Shown here piece after piece: positions 34,813 through 43,507 of a stretch of DNA of 64,000 bases (its first letter is position 1; each line of letters begins with the position of its first letter). A program made the position numbers and the translations under genes. Location of the stretch: the NCBI RefSeq assembly GCF_018362995.1, contig NZ_CP074372.1, positions 2,232,001 through 2,296,000 of the forward strand, given 5' to 3'. The stretch is from Chryseobacterium indologenes. GTDB taxonomy: Bacteria > Bacteroidota > Bacteroidia > Flavobacteriales > Weeksellaceae. The notes beneath the pieces were generated by a model. That model searched no databases, was not told the origin of the DNA, and saw only the letters and a list, made by a program, of their open reading frames with translations.

Positions 34813-37581
34813 ATGAAGAAAACTCTGTTGCTATTGACTTTGATGTTCACAGTCATTATTCTGCACGCCCAAAAACTACACATTGACGGAAAAATATCAG
34901 ATTCTGAAAAGAAGGCTATAGAAAATGCCACCGTCTACCTCTTGAAAGAAAAAGATTCGTCCATTATCAATTACACAGCCACAAATAAAGAAGGGAAATT
35001 CTCTCTGAAGATGGACGATGTCAAAGAACCTTCAATTCTTAAAATTGATGCCGACAAATTATCTTCCTATTCAAAAAAATTTGAGAAAATAGATCAATCC
35101 TTATCCTTAGGAGATATTCAGCTTGAAAAACAAAGTATTGTCAACAATATTGATGAGGTAAAAATCACAGCATCACCGGTAAAAATTAAAAAAGATACTA
35201 TTGAGTTCAGTGCAGCAGCAATCAAAGTAAGACCTGACAGTAAAATAGAGGAGCTTCTGAAACAAATTCCAGGCGTAGAGATCAATAATGATGGAAAAAT
35301 TACAGTGAACGGGAAGGAAGTGGATCAGATCATGATCAACGGGAAACCTTTCTTCGATAAAGATGGCAAAATTGCCCTTCAGAACTTACCCGCAGATATT
35401 ATCAAGAATATTCAGTTTACCACCACCAAGACAAAGGAAGAAGAACTGAGCGGGACAACAGCCAAATCTCAGAATACCACCATCAATTTTAATATTGACG
35501 AAAAGAAAAATAAAGGTTTGCTGACAAGACTTACGGTAGGTTATGGTTCGGACAAGCGGTATGAGGCAAGCGGGCTGGCCAGTTATTTTAAAGGCGATAC
35601 CAAAGTAAGTATCCTTGCTTCTTCAAATAATATCAATTCACAGGGATTTTCCAGGGATGAGGTTTTTGACAGTATGGGGAACGGCCGGAATGCCTGGATG
35701 ATGCAGGGCGGATCTGTCTCAACGGTAGGAAATGTGACGTATTACAACCAGGGAGGTGGTACAAGAGGAATACAGCGTTCTACAACCATTGGACTGAATT
35801 ACAGTGATAAAATGGGGAAAAATGCTGATCTGGATTCTTTCAGTCTGATGCATTCGGATTCTAATACGGAGACAAGATCTAAGGTTTCAAGATCTACTCT
35901 TTTACCCAATTATACGCTTCAGACCAATTCTGAAAGTAACGGAGAAAATGAATCCAAGCAGTACAGTTTTGACACTTCAGTCAAAATCAAACTGGATTCT
36001 ATGACAAGTGTTTATCTTTCCCCGAGATTTACTAAAAGTAGCAGTTTCAGTTTCAATAATTCACAATCATCTACTTTGAAGAATGGAAGTCTTCTGAATG
36101 AAAGTAACTCCTATTCAAGTAATGATTCGGAAAGTAATTCATTTAATCCTTACATTTATTTTTCCAGAAAATTCAAGAAAAAAGGACGTGTGCTTTCAGC
36201 TAATATGAACAGTTCAATTTCTGAGTCTAAAAGAGATAATCTAAACCAATCCCAAAATACATTCTATGATGAAAATGCTATAACAAAAGATAACCGTGAT
36301 CAATTAGCCAAGAATAAAAATCAGAACAGCTCATTCAATTTCAGTGCAGGATATTCAGAACCCATTTCCGATTCGTCCAGTGTGAATTTTAAAATAAAAT
36401 ATGAAGCGAGATCAGCGAGGGATTTAAGGAATGTAAACGATTTTGATAATGCTACCGGAGACTATACTAAATTCAACCAGCTTTTATCAAATAATATGAA
36501 ACAGAGAATCAATCAGATCTCTCCTGAACTGAGCTATCAGATCAATAAAAATAAACTCAACTTCTGGGCTTCAGTGAACCTTGACATTTCAGATATGAAA
36601 GTAAACTCTATCTACAATGGACAACAATATGACCTGCAGAAAAATTTCGTATTGCCTGAATATAATCTCAACCTTTACTATCAGCTTGGAGAAAGTAAAA
36701 CCTTAAGTATCTACAATTACTCTAACTTCAACATTCCGACTGCAGAACAGCTGACTCCTTATAAAGATGAATCCAATCCTTTGATTACCTATCAAGGAAA
36801 TCCCAATTTGAAAAATACATGGATCAACAATCTTTATCTGTATTTCAATAACTATAATAAAGTAAAAAACCTCAGTTACTATTTCAATATTGGTTTTACG
36901 TACAGAAATAACGACATCATTAATTTTTCCACCTATGATAATGCAGGAAAACAAGTGGTGACTTATAACAACGTAAGCGGAAATAAAAGCATTAACGCCG
37001 GCGGGGGCTTCAGTAAAAACCTGAAATGGAAAAATAACAAACTAACCATTAACCCAACATTCAACATGAATTATAATTATAATAATGGTTTTGTTGACGG
37101 ACAATCTTTTACCAGCAACTCATACAATCTTAATCCTGGTCTTAATCTTGTGTATGAGATCAAAGATAAAATGACCATAAAACCTTCTTACCGGCTTGGA
37201 TACAGCTTCTCAAATTATACCAATTATAATTTAAAAAATGTAAATACAGCCAACCAGTCATTGAAACTGGAACTGACGAATTATATGCTGAAGGGAAGGT
37301 TCGTTTTTGGAAATGATTTTGAATATAACACCAATTCCAATATTGCTCCCGGCTTTAAAAAAGATTTCTACTTCTGGAATACCAGCCTGGGTTATTCATT
37401 CTACAAAAAACAGTTTACAGCAAAAGTGAAGATTTATGATGTCTTAAATCAAAATCAAAGCGTAAGAAGAACGATCACAGATTCTTATTTTGAAGACCGT
37501 GAAGACCTGATCCTGAAACGATACATCATGTTCTCTATCAGTATGAAACTGAATAAGTTTGCAGGTAAAAAAGCACAATAA
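34813..37581 (+). CDS. Outer membrane beta-barrel/TonB-receptor-like protein
   Basis: From the ATG at 34813 the product has 922 residues. It has a signal peptide (1-19, ending ILHAQ), a carboxypeptidase-regulatory-like domain (about 22-100), then a plug-like region (ELLKQIPGVEINNDGKITVNGKEVDQIMINGKPFF). A long Asn/Ser/Tyr-rich beta-barrel of the OMP_b-brl_3 type makes up the rest. The TTG start at 34771 would fall inside the preceding terminator and is rejected. It is probably a receptor or export barrel; the substrate is unknown. Confidence 0.88.
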   Translation: MKKTLLLLTLMFTVIILHAQKLHIDGKISDSEKKAIENATVYLLKEKDSSIINYTATNKEGKFSLKMDDVKEPSILKIDADKLSSYSKKFEKIDQSLSLGDIQLEKQSIVNNIDEVKITASPVKIKKDTIEFSAAAIKVRPDSKIEELLKQIPGVEINNDGKITVNGKEVDQIMINGKPFFDKDGKIALQNLPADIIKNIQFTTTKTKEEELSGTTAKSQNTTINFNIDEKKNKGLLTRLTVGYGSDKRYEASGLASYFKGDTKVSILASSNNINSQGFSRDEVFDSMGNGRNAWMMQGGSVSTVGNVTYYNQGGGTRGIQRSTTIGLNYSDKMGKNADLDSFSLMHSDSNTETRSKVSRSTLLPNYTLQTNSESNGENESKQYSFDTSVKIKLDSMTSVYLSPRFTKSSSFSFNNSQSSTLKNGSLLNESNSYSSNDSESNSFNPYIYFSRKFKKKGRVLSANMNSSISESKRDNLNQSQNTFYDENAITKDNRDQLAKNKNQNSSFNFSAGYSEPISDSSSVNFKIKYEARSARDLRNVNDFDNATGDYTKFNQLLSNNMKQRINQISPELSYQINKNKLNFWASVNLDISDMKVNSIYNGQQYDLQKNFVLPEYNLNLYYQLGESKTLSIYNYSNFNIPTAEQLTPYKDESNPLITYQGNPNLKNTWINNLYLYFNNYNKVKNLSYYFNIGFTYRNNDIINFSTYDNAGKQVVTYNNVSGNKSINAGGGFSKNLKWKNNKLTINPTFNMNYNYNNGFVDGQSFTSNSYNLNPGLNLVYEIKDKMTIKPSYRLGYSFSNYTNYNLKNVNTANQSLKLELTNYMLKGRFVFGNDFEYNTNSNIAPGFKKDFYFWNTSLGYSFYKKQFTAKVKIYDVLNQNQSVRRTITDSYFEDREDLILKRYIMFSISMKLNKFAGKKAQ

Positions 37582-37614
37582 TACTACACCATACTTTTAT
37601 ATATAATTTTTGAT

Positions 37615-37640
37615 AATGGCCGGATATTTCCGGCTATTTT
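37615..37640 (+). terminator. Hairpin terminator
   Basis: An AATGGCCGGA stem with a 4-base loop and a T run, after the barrel protein gene. Confidence 0.7.
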
Positions 37641-37706
37641 TATGAATACAGAGAAGATTGACTAATAACAGTGTTTTTATTTTTAAATTAGCATCAAATT
37701 TTTTTT

Positions 37707-39566
37707 ATGAAGATCCATATTTCAGTATTATGTATTCTTTTTTTCATTCTTGGAAAAGCTCAGAAGACGGAACAGAAAGATACTTTCGTTAAAGACAATT
37801 TCACCAAGAAAGAATTTTATATTCCGATGCGTGATGGAGTGAAACTTTTCACTGCTGTATATATCCCGAAAGATATATCAAACAAGAACAAATATCCGTT
37901 TCTGATGCAGAGAACCTGCTACAGCATCGCCCCATACGGAGAGAATGAATATAAAACAAAGGTAGGCCCCAACACCTATCTGATGAAAGACAAGTATATT
38001 TTTGTGTACCAGGATGTACGTGGAAGATATATGAGTGAAGGTACTTTTACCAATATGACTCCACAGGTAGAGCGTAAAACCAAAAAAGATGTTGATGAAA
38101 GTACAGATACTTATGATACCATCGAATGGCTTTTGAAAAACATCAAGGACAATAATGGTAAAGCAGGTCAGTTTGGAACATCTTATCCCGGATTCTATAC
38201 AGCCGTAGGAACATTATCACAACACCCTGCGCTGGTAGCTTCTTCACCACAAGCCCCTATCTCAGATTTCTGGAATGATGATTTTCTTCACAACGGAAGG
38301 TTTATACTCGGCTATTTCAGAACATTTCCAGTTTTTGGGGTTCAGAAAACACAGCCGGAAAAACAAGCATGGTATATGGATTCTTTTGTTAAACAGACTT
38401 CTGAAGACGGATTAAAGTTCTACAGAGATATGGGTACGCTGAAAGACGGATATGAAAAGTATTATAAGAATAATTTCTTCATGACAGAAATTATGAATCA
38501 TACCAACTATGATGAGTTCTGGCAGAAAAGAGGTCTTCTTCCTCATTTGAAAAATATTAACCATGCTGTAATGACTGTTGGCGGATGGTTTGATGCAGAA
38601 GATCTTTCCGGGCCTCTGAATATCTATAAAACGATCGAAAAAACAAGTCCTAAAGCTAAAAATACAATTGTAATGGGACCTTTCTCTCACGGTGGCTGGT
38701 CTCAGGAGCAGGGAAAACATTTCCACAGCGAAACCTATTTTGGAGACAGTATTGCAACGTACTACCAGAAAAATATTGAAACAAAATTCTTCAACCACTA
38801 CCTGAAAGGCAACACAAAAGAAGATGCCGGACTTCCTGAAGCACTGATGTATGATACAGGATCTAAAGAATGGAAAGAATTTGCTTCTTATCCGCCTAAA
38901 AATGCTCAGAAAGTTAATTTTTATTTAGCTGACAACACCTTGAAGAAAACTTCCGGACAAGGATATTCTGAATATTACAGTGATCCTAATAACCCTGTTT
39001 TAAGCTCAGATCACTTAAAAGATTTCAATGGTTTCACCCCTAAAAATTATATGTCAGAAGACCAGAGATTTGCTGTTGGAAGACCTGATGTATTGACTTT
39101 CACAACAGATGTTCTGACAGAAGATATTGCATTTGCCGGAGAGATCATGGCCAAGCTGAATATTGCATCCTCTTCTACAGATGCCGATTTTGCAGTAAAA
39201 TTAATTGACGTTTACCCAGAAGATTTCAAACCTGCAGAAAAGAAAGAAGGCGTTATCTATGGAAACTACCATCAGATGGTAAGAAGTGAAATAATGCCTG
39301 CAAGGTTCAGAAATACGAAAGAAAAAGGAGAAGCTTTGGTTCCTAATCAGAAAACAGCTGTTAATTTCAGACTTCAGGATGTGGTTCATACCTTTAAGAA
39401 AGGTCACAAGATCCAGATTCAGATCAGCAGTACATGGTTCCCGCTTTTCGCTATCAATCCACAGAAGTTTATGGATAATCCAAATTTCGCAACCAAAGAG
39501 GATTACACAAAAGCATTTATTAAGGTATATAATGACAGCTCTATTGAAGCTGAAGTTTTAAAATAA
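37707..39566 (+). CDS. CocE/NonD family hydrolase (X-Pro dipeptidyl-peptidase S15-like)
   Basis: The 619-residue product has a signal peptide (1-18) and the S15/CocE alpha/beta-hydrolase start FYIPMRDGVKLFTAVYIP. The nucleophile Ser159 lies in GTSYPGFYTA, and a catalytic His motif follows in VMGPFSHGGWS. The C-terminal beta-jellyroll domain ends near HTFKKGHKIQIQISSTWFPLF. These enzymes hydrolyse acyl bonds of esters, beta-lactam side chains or X-Pro peptides. The natural substrate is unknown; alpha-amino-acid ester hydrolases and glutaryl acylases are in this group. It acts in the periplasm. Confidence 0.92.
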   Translation: MKIHISVLCILFFILGKAQKTEQKDTFVKDNFTKKEFYIPMRDGVKLFTAVYIPKDISNKNKYPFLMQRTCYSIAPYGENEYKTKVGPNTYLMKDKYIFVYQDVRGRYMSEGTFTNMTPQVERKTKKDVDESTDTYDTIEWLLKNIKDNNGKAGQFGTSYPGFYTAVGTLSQHPALVASSPQAPISDFWNDDFLHNGRFILGYFRTFPVFGVQKTQPEKQAWYMDSFVKQTSEDGLKFYRDMGTLKDGYEKYYKNNFFMTEIMNHTNYDEFWQKRGLLPHLKNINHAVMTVGGWFDAEDLSGPLNIYKTIEKTSPKAKNTIVMGPFSHGGWSQEQGKHFHSETYFGDSIATYYQKNIETKFFNHYLKGNTKEDAGLPEALMYDTGSKEWKEFASYPPKNAQKVNFYLADNTLKKTSGQGYSEYYSDPNNPVLSSDHLKDFNGFTPKNYMSEDQRFAVGRPDVLTFTTDVLTEDIAFAGEIMAKLNIASSSTDADFAVKLIDVYPEDFKPAEKKEGVIYGNYHQMVRSEIMPARFRNTKEKGEALVPNQKTAVNFRLQDVVHTFKKGHKIQIQISSTWFPLFAINPQKFMDNPNFATKEDYTKAFIKVYNDSSIEAEVLK

Positions 39567-39573
39567 ATTTGAG

Positions 39574-39600
39574 AAAGCTGTTCAGACGAACAGCTTTTTT
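39574..39600 (+). terminator. Hairpin terminator
   Basis: A 10-bp perfect stem AAAGCTGTTC with a 4-base loop and a T run, 7 bp after the hydrolase stop. Confidence 0.8.
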
Positions 39601-39610
39601 ATTTTTTTAG

Positions 39611-39677
39611 GTTTTGGCTAAAGCCGGATGAATTTGATTTTTTGTTCAAGTGGGCTAAAGCCAACTCCTATTGATAA
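39611..39677 (+). repeat. Interspersed repeat A, copy 2
   Basis: GTTTTGGCTAAAGCC, a T-rich spacer, GTGGGCTAAAGCCAAC and CTATTGATAA. The second hairpin is partly degraded. It lies in a 264-bp gap that also holds a half-copy of repeat C (39781-39800) and otherwise shows no gene. Confidence 0.85.
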
Positions 39678-39830
39678 AAGCCATGCATAATTTTCATTTA
39701 TTCACAAATTAAAGTCTGTGTGATCTGTTTAATCTGTGAAAGAAAATACAACAATTAGATTTAATTATTTAAGCATTATTGAGATTCCTACGGAATGACA
39801 AACGTTGTGGGGAAAATCTCTCTAAAAAAA

Positions 39831-40442
39831 TTATTCTTCAATGGTTCTGAAGGTAAGATTTACTCTGGGAGTTTTCACTTTCGTAGTGGGTGGAAGTCTA
39901 TGAAGCCAGTTATCCTGCGTGGTTCCTTTCATAATTAACAAACTTCCGTTTTCCAGGAATATTTCTACTTTTTCTTTGGTCTTTTTATGTTTAAATAAAA
40001 ATTTCCTTTCTGCTCCAAAGGTCAGAGAAGCAATGGCACCATGTTTTTTCAGATCTGATTCTCCATCGCTGTGGTAGGCCATTCCCTCACTTCCGTCATG
40101 ATATAAATTGAGCAGACAGGAGTTATAGGTTTCTCCTGAAACTTCTTCACATTTTTTCTTTAATTCAAGTAATTCCGGAGTCCAGAATTTTGCATATTTT
40201 GTCCGTTTAGAATACGTATATTCAAAAGGCTTTTCTCCAAACCAGGCCACTTTTCTTTTGGTTAAAATCAATTTCCCAAAGATAATTGCTTCATCATTTT
40301 CCCAGGGAATCTCGTTCAGCAAATAGGTATAAAAAGAATCAGAAAGTTCTTTAGAGAAAACCTTTCCGTAATAATGAACGGTTCCGCCATGCGGAAGTAT
40401 ATTGATCGGATAGTCTGATATTTCTTCGAAGAGACTCATCAT
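39831..40442 (-). CDS. alkB: Alpha-ketoglutarate-dependent DNA/RNA repair dioxygenase AlkB
   Basis: The 203-residue product has the AlkB core: NLYHDGSEGMAYHSDGE (iron ligands His and Asp), SLTFGAERKFLFKH, then GSLLIMKGTTQDNWLHRLP (distal His) and PRVNLTFR (2-oxoglutarate Arg). It oxidatively removes methyl groups from 1-meA and 3-meC. The start may be one codon later. A repeat-A copy separates it from the ada gene upstream on the same strand. Confidence 0.92.
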   Translation of the reverse strand: MMSLFEEISDYPINILPHGGTVHYYGKVFSKELSDSFYTYLLNEIPWENDEAIIFGKLILTKRKVAWFGEKPFEYTYSKRTKYAKFWTPELLELKKKCEEVSGETYNSCLLNLYHDGSEGMAYHSDGESDLKKHGAIASLTFGAERKFLFKHKKTKEKVEIFLENGSLLIMKGTTQDNWLHRLPPTTKVKTPRVNLTFRTIEE

Positions 40443-40560
40443 AGCTTTTTTAATTTAAATGCTTTATTTTGTAAAAGGTATAATGTAAAATGTATTTATG
40501 ATCTTAATAGTTAAACACAAATTACACCAATATTTTCACAAATGACACAGTAACTTTTGT

Positions 40561-40627
40561 ATCAATAGGAACGGACTTTAGTCCGTTTAATAAAAAAAGG
40601 GTTAATCCTTTGGCTTTAGCCAAAACT
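40561..40627 (-). repeat. Interspersed repeat A, copy 3 (reverse orientation)
   Basis: Read on the minus strand this is GTTTTGGCTAAAGCCAAAGG, a spacer, ACGGACTAAAGTCCGT and CCTATTGAT. The second hairpin is a perfect 16-base palindrome with A-T where other copies have G-C, a compensatory change. Confidence 0.85.
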
Positions 40628-40638
40628 CATGTTTTATT

Positions 40639-41481
40639 TCAGGAATAAATATGTGAACCTTCCCAGCCCACAATCATCTGTTTTCTTTCACTTCCCCATC
40701 GATATCCACCGAGATGTCCTGTAGACTGAATTACACGGTGACAAGGTATCAGAAATGCAACCGGGTTACTTCCAATAGCTGATCCTACTGCTCTGGATGC
40801 CTTAGGATTTCCTATTTTTTCTGCCAGGCTGCCATAAGTAGACAGTTTACCCATTGGAATTGTCAACAGACTTTCCCAGACTTTAAGCTGAAAATCGGTT
40901 CCTTTTAAATGTAATTTTATAGTATTGAGTTTTGTCCAGTCTTTATCGAATATAGACAATGCATTCCTTTGAAGGGCATCCTGTTGTTCAGTAAAAGAAG
41001 CATTGGGGAACTTTTTTTTCAGCTCTCCGAATGCTGTTTCTTTATTGTCTTCAAAAGCCATATAGCAGATTCCTTTTTCTGTAGAAGCTACTATTATATT
41101 TCCGAAAGGACTTTCAGAAAAACTGTAATGAATACTAAGGCTTTTTCCGCCATTTTTATATTCTGCCGGAGACATTCCTTCTACCTTCACAAACAGATCA
41201 TGAAGCCTGCTGGTACTGGAAAATCCTGTCTCGTAAGCGGTATCAAACAAACTTGCTTTTTCTTCCTTCAATAAACTTTTGGCATGTTCAAGACTGATGA
41301 ACTGTAAAAACTTTTTCGGACTTGTTCCTGCCCAATCTGTAAAGATTTTCTGAAAATGGGCTGGACTTAAGTGAATATTCTCTGCCACTTCCTCCAAACT
41401 TGGCTGAAGCCTGAAATTGCTCTGGATATATTCTATCGCCTTCGCAATTCTGTTATAATCTATCTGACTTTGTGTGGACAT
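40639..41481 (-). CDS. ada: Ada-like bifunctional regulator and methylated-DNA-cysteine methyltransferase
   Basis: The 280-residue product joins an AraC helix-turn-helix (about 8-105, EEVAENIHLSPAHFQKIFTDWAGTSPKKF) to an O6-methylguanine methyltransferase domain (about 110-280) with the active-site IPCHRV motif and RAVGSAIGSNP. It lacks the N-terminal Ada zinc-Cys domain, so its methylation-controlled activation would differ from E. coli Ada. It repairs O6-meG by suicide transfer and may activate alkB just downstream. Confidence 0.93.
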   Translation of the reverse strand: MSTQSQIDYNRIAKAIEYIQSNFRLQPSLEEVAENIHLSPAHFQKIFTDWAGTSPKKFLQFISLEHAKSLLKEEKASLFDTAYETGFSSTSRLHDLFVKVEGMSPAEYKNGGKSLSIHYSFSESPFGNIIVASTEKGICYMAFEDNKETAFGELKKKFPNASFTEQQDALQRNALSIFDKDWTKLNTIKLHLKGTDFQLKVWESLLTIPMGKLSTYGSLAEKIGNPKASRAVGSAIGSNPVAFLIPCHRVIQSTGHLGGYRWGSERKQMIVGWEGSHIYS

Positions 41482-41550
41482 TGTATTATTATTTTACCTC
41501 ACAAATTTCCAAAGAATATACGGCAGAAAAAATCCGATTCTTGCGGAATA

Positions 41551-42408
41551 TTAGTTGTTGTTATAAATATCGTTATAAGCAAGCATTTTATAATATAGCT
41601 TAGCAGCAAGGAAAGCGGTTGGCTTAGCCATTGGAGAATCCATTAATTCTACAATATCAAATGCCACTACATTACATTTTTCAAATACTTTTCTTAATAA
41701 TTCCAGTGTTGGATACCATTGTAATCCACCTGGTTCAGGAGTTCCTGTAGAAGGAGCAATAGAAGGATCAAAAGCATCAAGGTCTATTGTAATATATACG
41801 TTTCCTGAAACTTTTTCCAATACATCATTCACCCAGTTCTCGTTGTTCGCAATCTCGTGAGCAAAGAATACTCTTCCTTCCGGTAAATACTGAGCTTCTT
41901 CCGCATCCATAGAACGGATTCCCACCTGAACTAAATTATGTTTCTGGTTAGCTTCAAACACCGCACAAGCATGGTTAGAAGTAGAACCGTGGAATTCAGG
42001 ACGTAAGTCTGTATGAGCATCCAGCTGAAGAACGGTAAGGTTTTCAAATTTCTCTCCTACTGCACGGATAGAACCGATAGACACAGAGTGTTCACCTCCA
42101 AATAAAGTAAATACTTTCCCTTCATTGTTCAAAAGTTCTTTGGTTTTCTGGTAAACAGCTTCTGTCATTGCTTCCGGGCTGGAATTTTCAGAAACTTCTC
42201 CTGCCAGATACACTCCCTGAAGATAAGGTTCTGTTTGGGTTTCAATATCATAAAGCTCCATGTTTTCAGAAGCATCTAAGAATAATTCAGGACCTTTATC
42301 AGCTCCTTTTCCCCATGTTGAAGTCCCGTCATAAGGAACAGTTACCAACATTACTTTTGAATTCTCTAACGTTGCGTTTTCTTCGGGAATTCCTGCGTAT
42401 GTTTTCAT
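41551..42408 (-). CDS. speB: Agmatinase (ureohydrolase)
   Basis: The 285-residue product has the ureohydrolase metal motifs: GGEHSVSIG, LDAHTDLR and DLDAFDPSIAPSTGTPEPGGL, binding two Mn ions. It splits agmatine into putrescine and urea. An arginine decarboxylase lies 1.1 kb upstream on the same strand, so the pair gives the arginine-to-putrescine route. The start follows a TATCTTTG promoter box 50 bp upstream. Confidence 0.93.
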   Translation of the reverse strand: MKTYAGIPEENATLENSKVMLVTVPYDGTSTWGKGADKGPELFLDASENMELYDIETQTEPYLQGVYLAGEVSENSSPEAMTEAVYQKTKELLNNEGKVFTLFGGEHSVSIGSIRAVGEKFENLTVLQLDAHTDLRPEFHGSTSNHACAVFEANQKHNLVQVGIRSMDAEEAQYLPEGRVFFAHEIANNENWVNDVLEKVSGNVYITIDLDAFDPSIAPSTGTPEPGGLQWYPTLELLRKVFEKCNVVAFDIVELMDSPMAKPTAFLAAKLYYKMLAYNDIYNNN

Positions 42409-42458
42409 ATATAATTATTAATTAAAAAATTAAATGATTGAAAAATTAAAAGATTCCA

Positions 42459-42466
42459 CAAAGATA
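42459..42466 (-). promoter_or_regulatory. -7 promoter box of agmatinase gene
   Basis: TATCTTTG on the minus strand, 50 bases before the ATG at 42408, giving a leader of roughly 47 bases. Confidence 0.5.
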
Positions 42467-42623
42467 CAAAGAGTTTGCGAGTTGGAGAGTAAGAGTGTTA
42501 CTGAGTTTATGAGTTAAAATCCGGGGGACATCAGATTTAAAAACGGGAATTCAAACCTCCTGCCTGCAGTCTATCATCTATAACCTGCCAACTTATTCAT
42601 TTTCCACTCTCGCTTCAAATAAC

Positions 42624-42631
42624 TATTTTTG
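42624..42631 (+). promoter_or_regulatory. -7 promoter box of HAD hydrolase gene
   Basis: TATTTTTG, 15 bases before the ATG at 42647. It overlaps a TTG at 42629 that would otherwise extend the frame, and so decides the start. Confidence 0.55.
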
Positions 42632-42646
42632 CACAAAACTTTTAAT

Positions 42647-43306
42647 ATGCCTTTAAAAGCTGTTCTTTTCGATATGGATGGAGTAATTGTAGATACAGAA
42701 CCATTGCATAGAAAAGCTTATTTCAAAACTTTTGATGAATTGGAAATTGCGGTTTCCGAAGAATTGTACACCTCTTTTACGGGAGCATCAACCAAAAGAG
42801 TTTCTGAAACTTTGATTAATGAATTCAATCTCAATCAGACTTATGAATCCATTGCAGGAATCAAAAGAGCACATTTCAAAGATTATTTTTATAATGATGA
42901 TGAATTTGATTTAATCCCGGGAGTAAGAAAACTGATTGAACATTATCATGAAAACGGGATAAAACTTATCCTCGCTTCTTCGGCTACCATGGTAACGATC
43001 AATATGGTTTTTGAAAAATTCGGGTTGGAAAAGTATTTTAGCGGAAAAATCAGCGGTGCCGATTTAAAAGAGTCAAAACCTCATCCTGAAGTTTTTTTAC
43101 TGGCTGCAGAAATGGCAGGTGAACCTGTTGAAAACTGTATGGTAATTGAAGATTCCACGAACGGAATTCTTGCTGCACATAGGGCTAAAATTTTCTGTGC
43201 GGCATACAGAAGCCCTCATTCAAAAAATCAGGATTATACCTTGGCAGATACTGTAGTTACTGATTATGAGGAACTCGAACTTGATAAAATTTCAACGTAT
43301 TTTTAA
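42647..43306 (+). CDS. HAD family phosphatase/beta-phosphoglucomutase-like
   Basis: From the ATG at 42647 the product has 219 residues. HAD motifs are FDMDGVIVDTEP (motif I), LASSAT (II), KESKPHPEVFLLA (III) and VIEDSTNGILAA (IV), with a helical cap (about 15-80). It belongs to the beta-PGM-like subfamily, which dephosphorylates or isomerises small sugar phosphates. The substrate cannot be deduced. It lies between, and opposite to, the two polyamine genes. Confidence 0.9.
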   Translation: MPLKAVLFDMDGVIVDTEPLHRKAYFKTFDELEIAVSEELYTSFTGASTKRVSETLINEFNLNQTYESIAGIKRAHFKDYFYNDDEFDLIPGVRKLIEHYHENGIKLILASSATMVTINMVFEKFGLEKYFSGKISGADLKESKPHPEVFLLAAEMAGEPVENCMVIEDSTNGILAAHRAKIFCAAYRSPHSKNQDYTLADTVVTDYEELELDKISTYF

Positions 43307-43309
43307 ATA

Positions 43310-43336
43310 AAAAGCTCTCAGAATCTGAGAGCTTTT
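43310..43336 (+). terminator. Hairpin terminator
   Basis: An 11-bp stem AAAAGCTCTCA with complement and a 5-base loop, 4 bp after the HAD gene stop. Confidence 0.75.
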
Positions 43337-43461
43337 GTTTTGTATGCACTTTGTCATCTGAACGAAGTGAAGATTCTTAACTATACTTAATCCTTAATGA
43401 AAAACTTAATGGTTAAATTTTAAAACATTAAGACCCATTGAGTGATTAAGATTATTAAGAT

Positions 43462-43497
43462 GAGATTGCTTCGTCACATTCGTTCCTCGCAATGACA
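43462..43497 (-). repeat. REP-like repeat B, copy 2 (reverse)
   Basis: GAGATTGCTTCGTCACATTC then CTCGCAATGACA: the reverse complement of the element at 18532, with a few differences. It lies directly before the arginine decarboxylase stop region. Confidence 0.8.
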
Positions 43498-43507
43498 GAT
43501 TAAGGTC

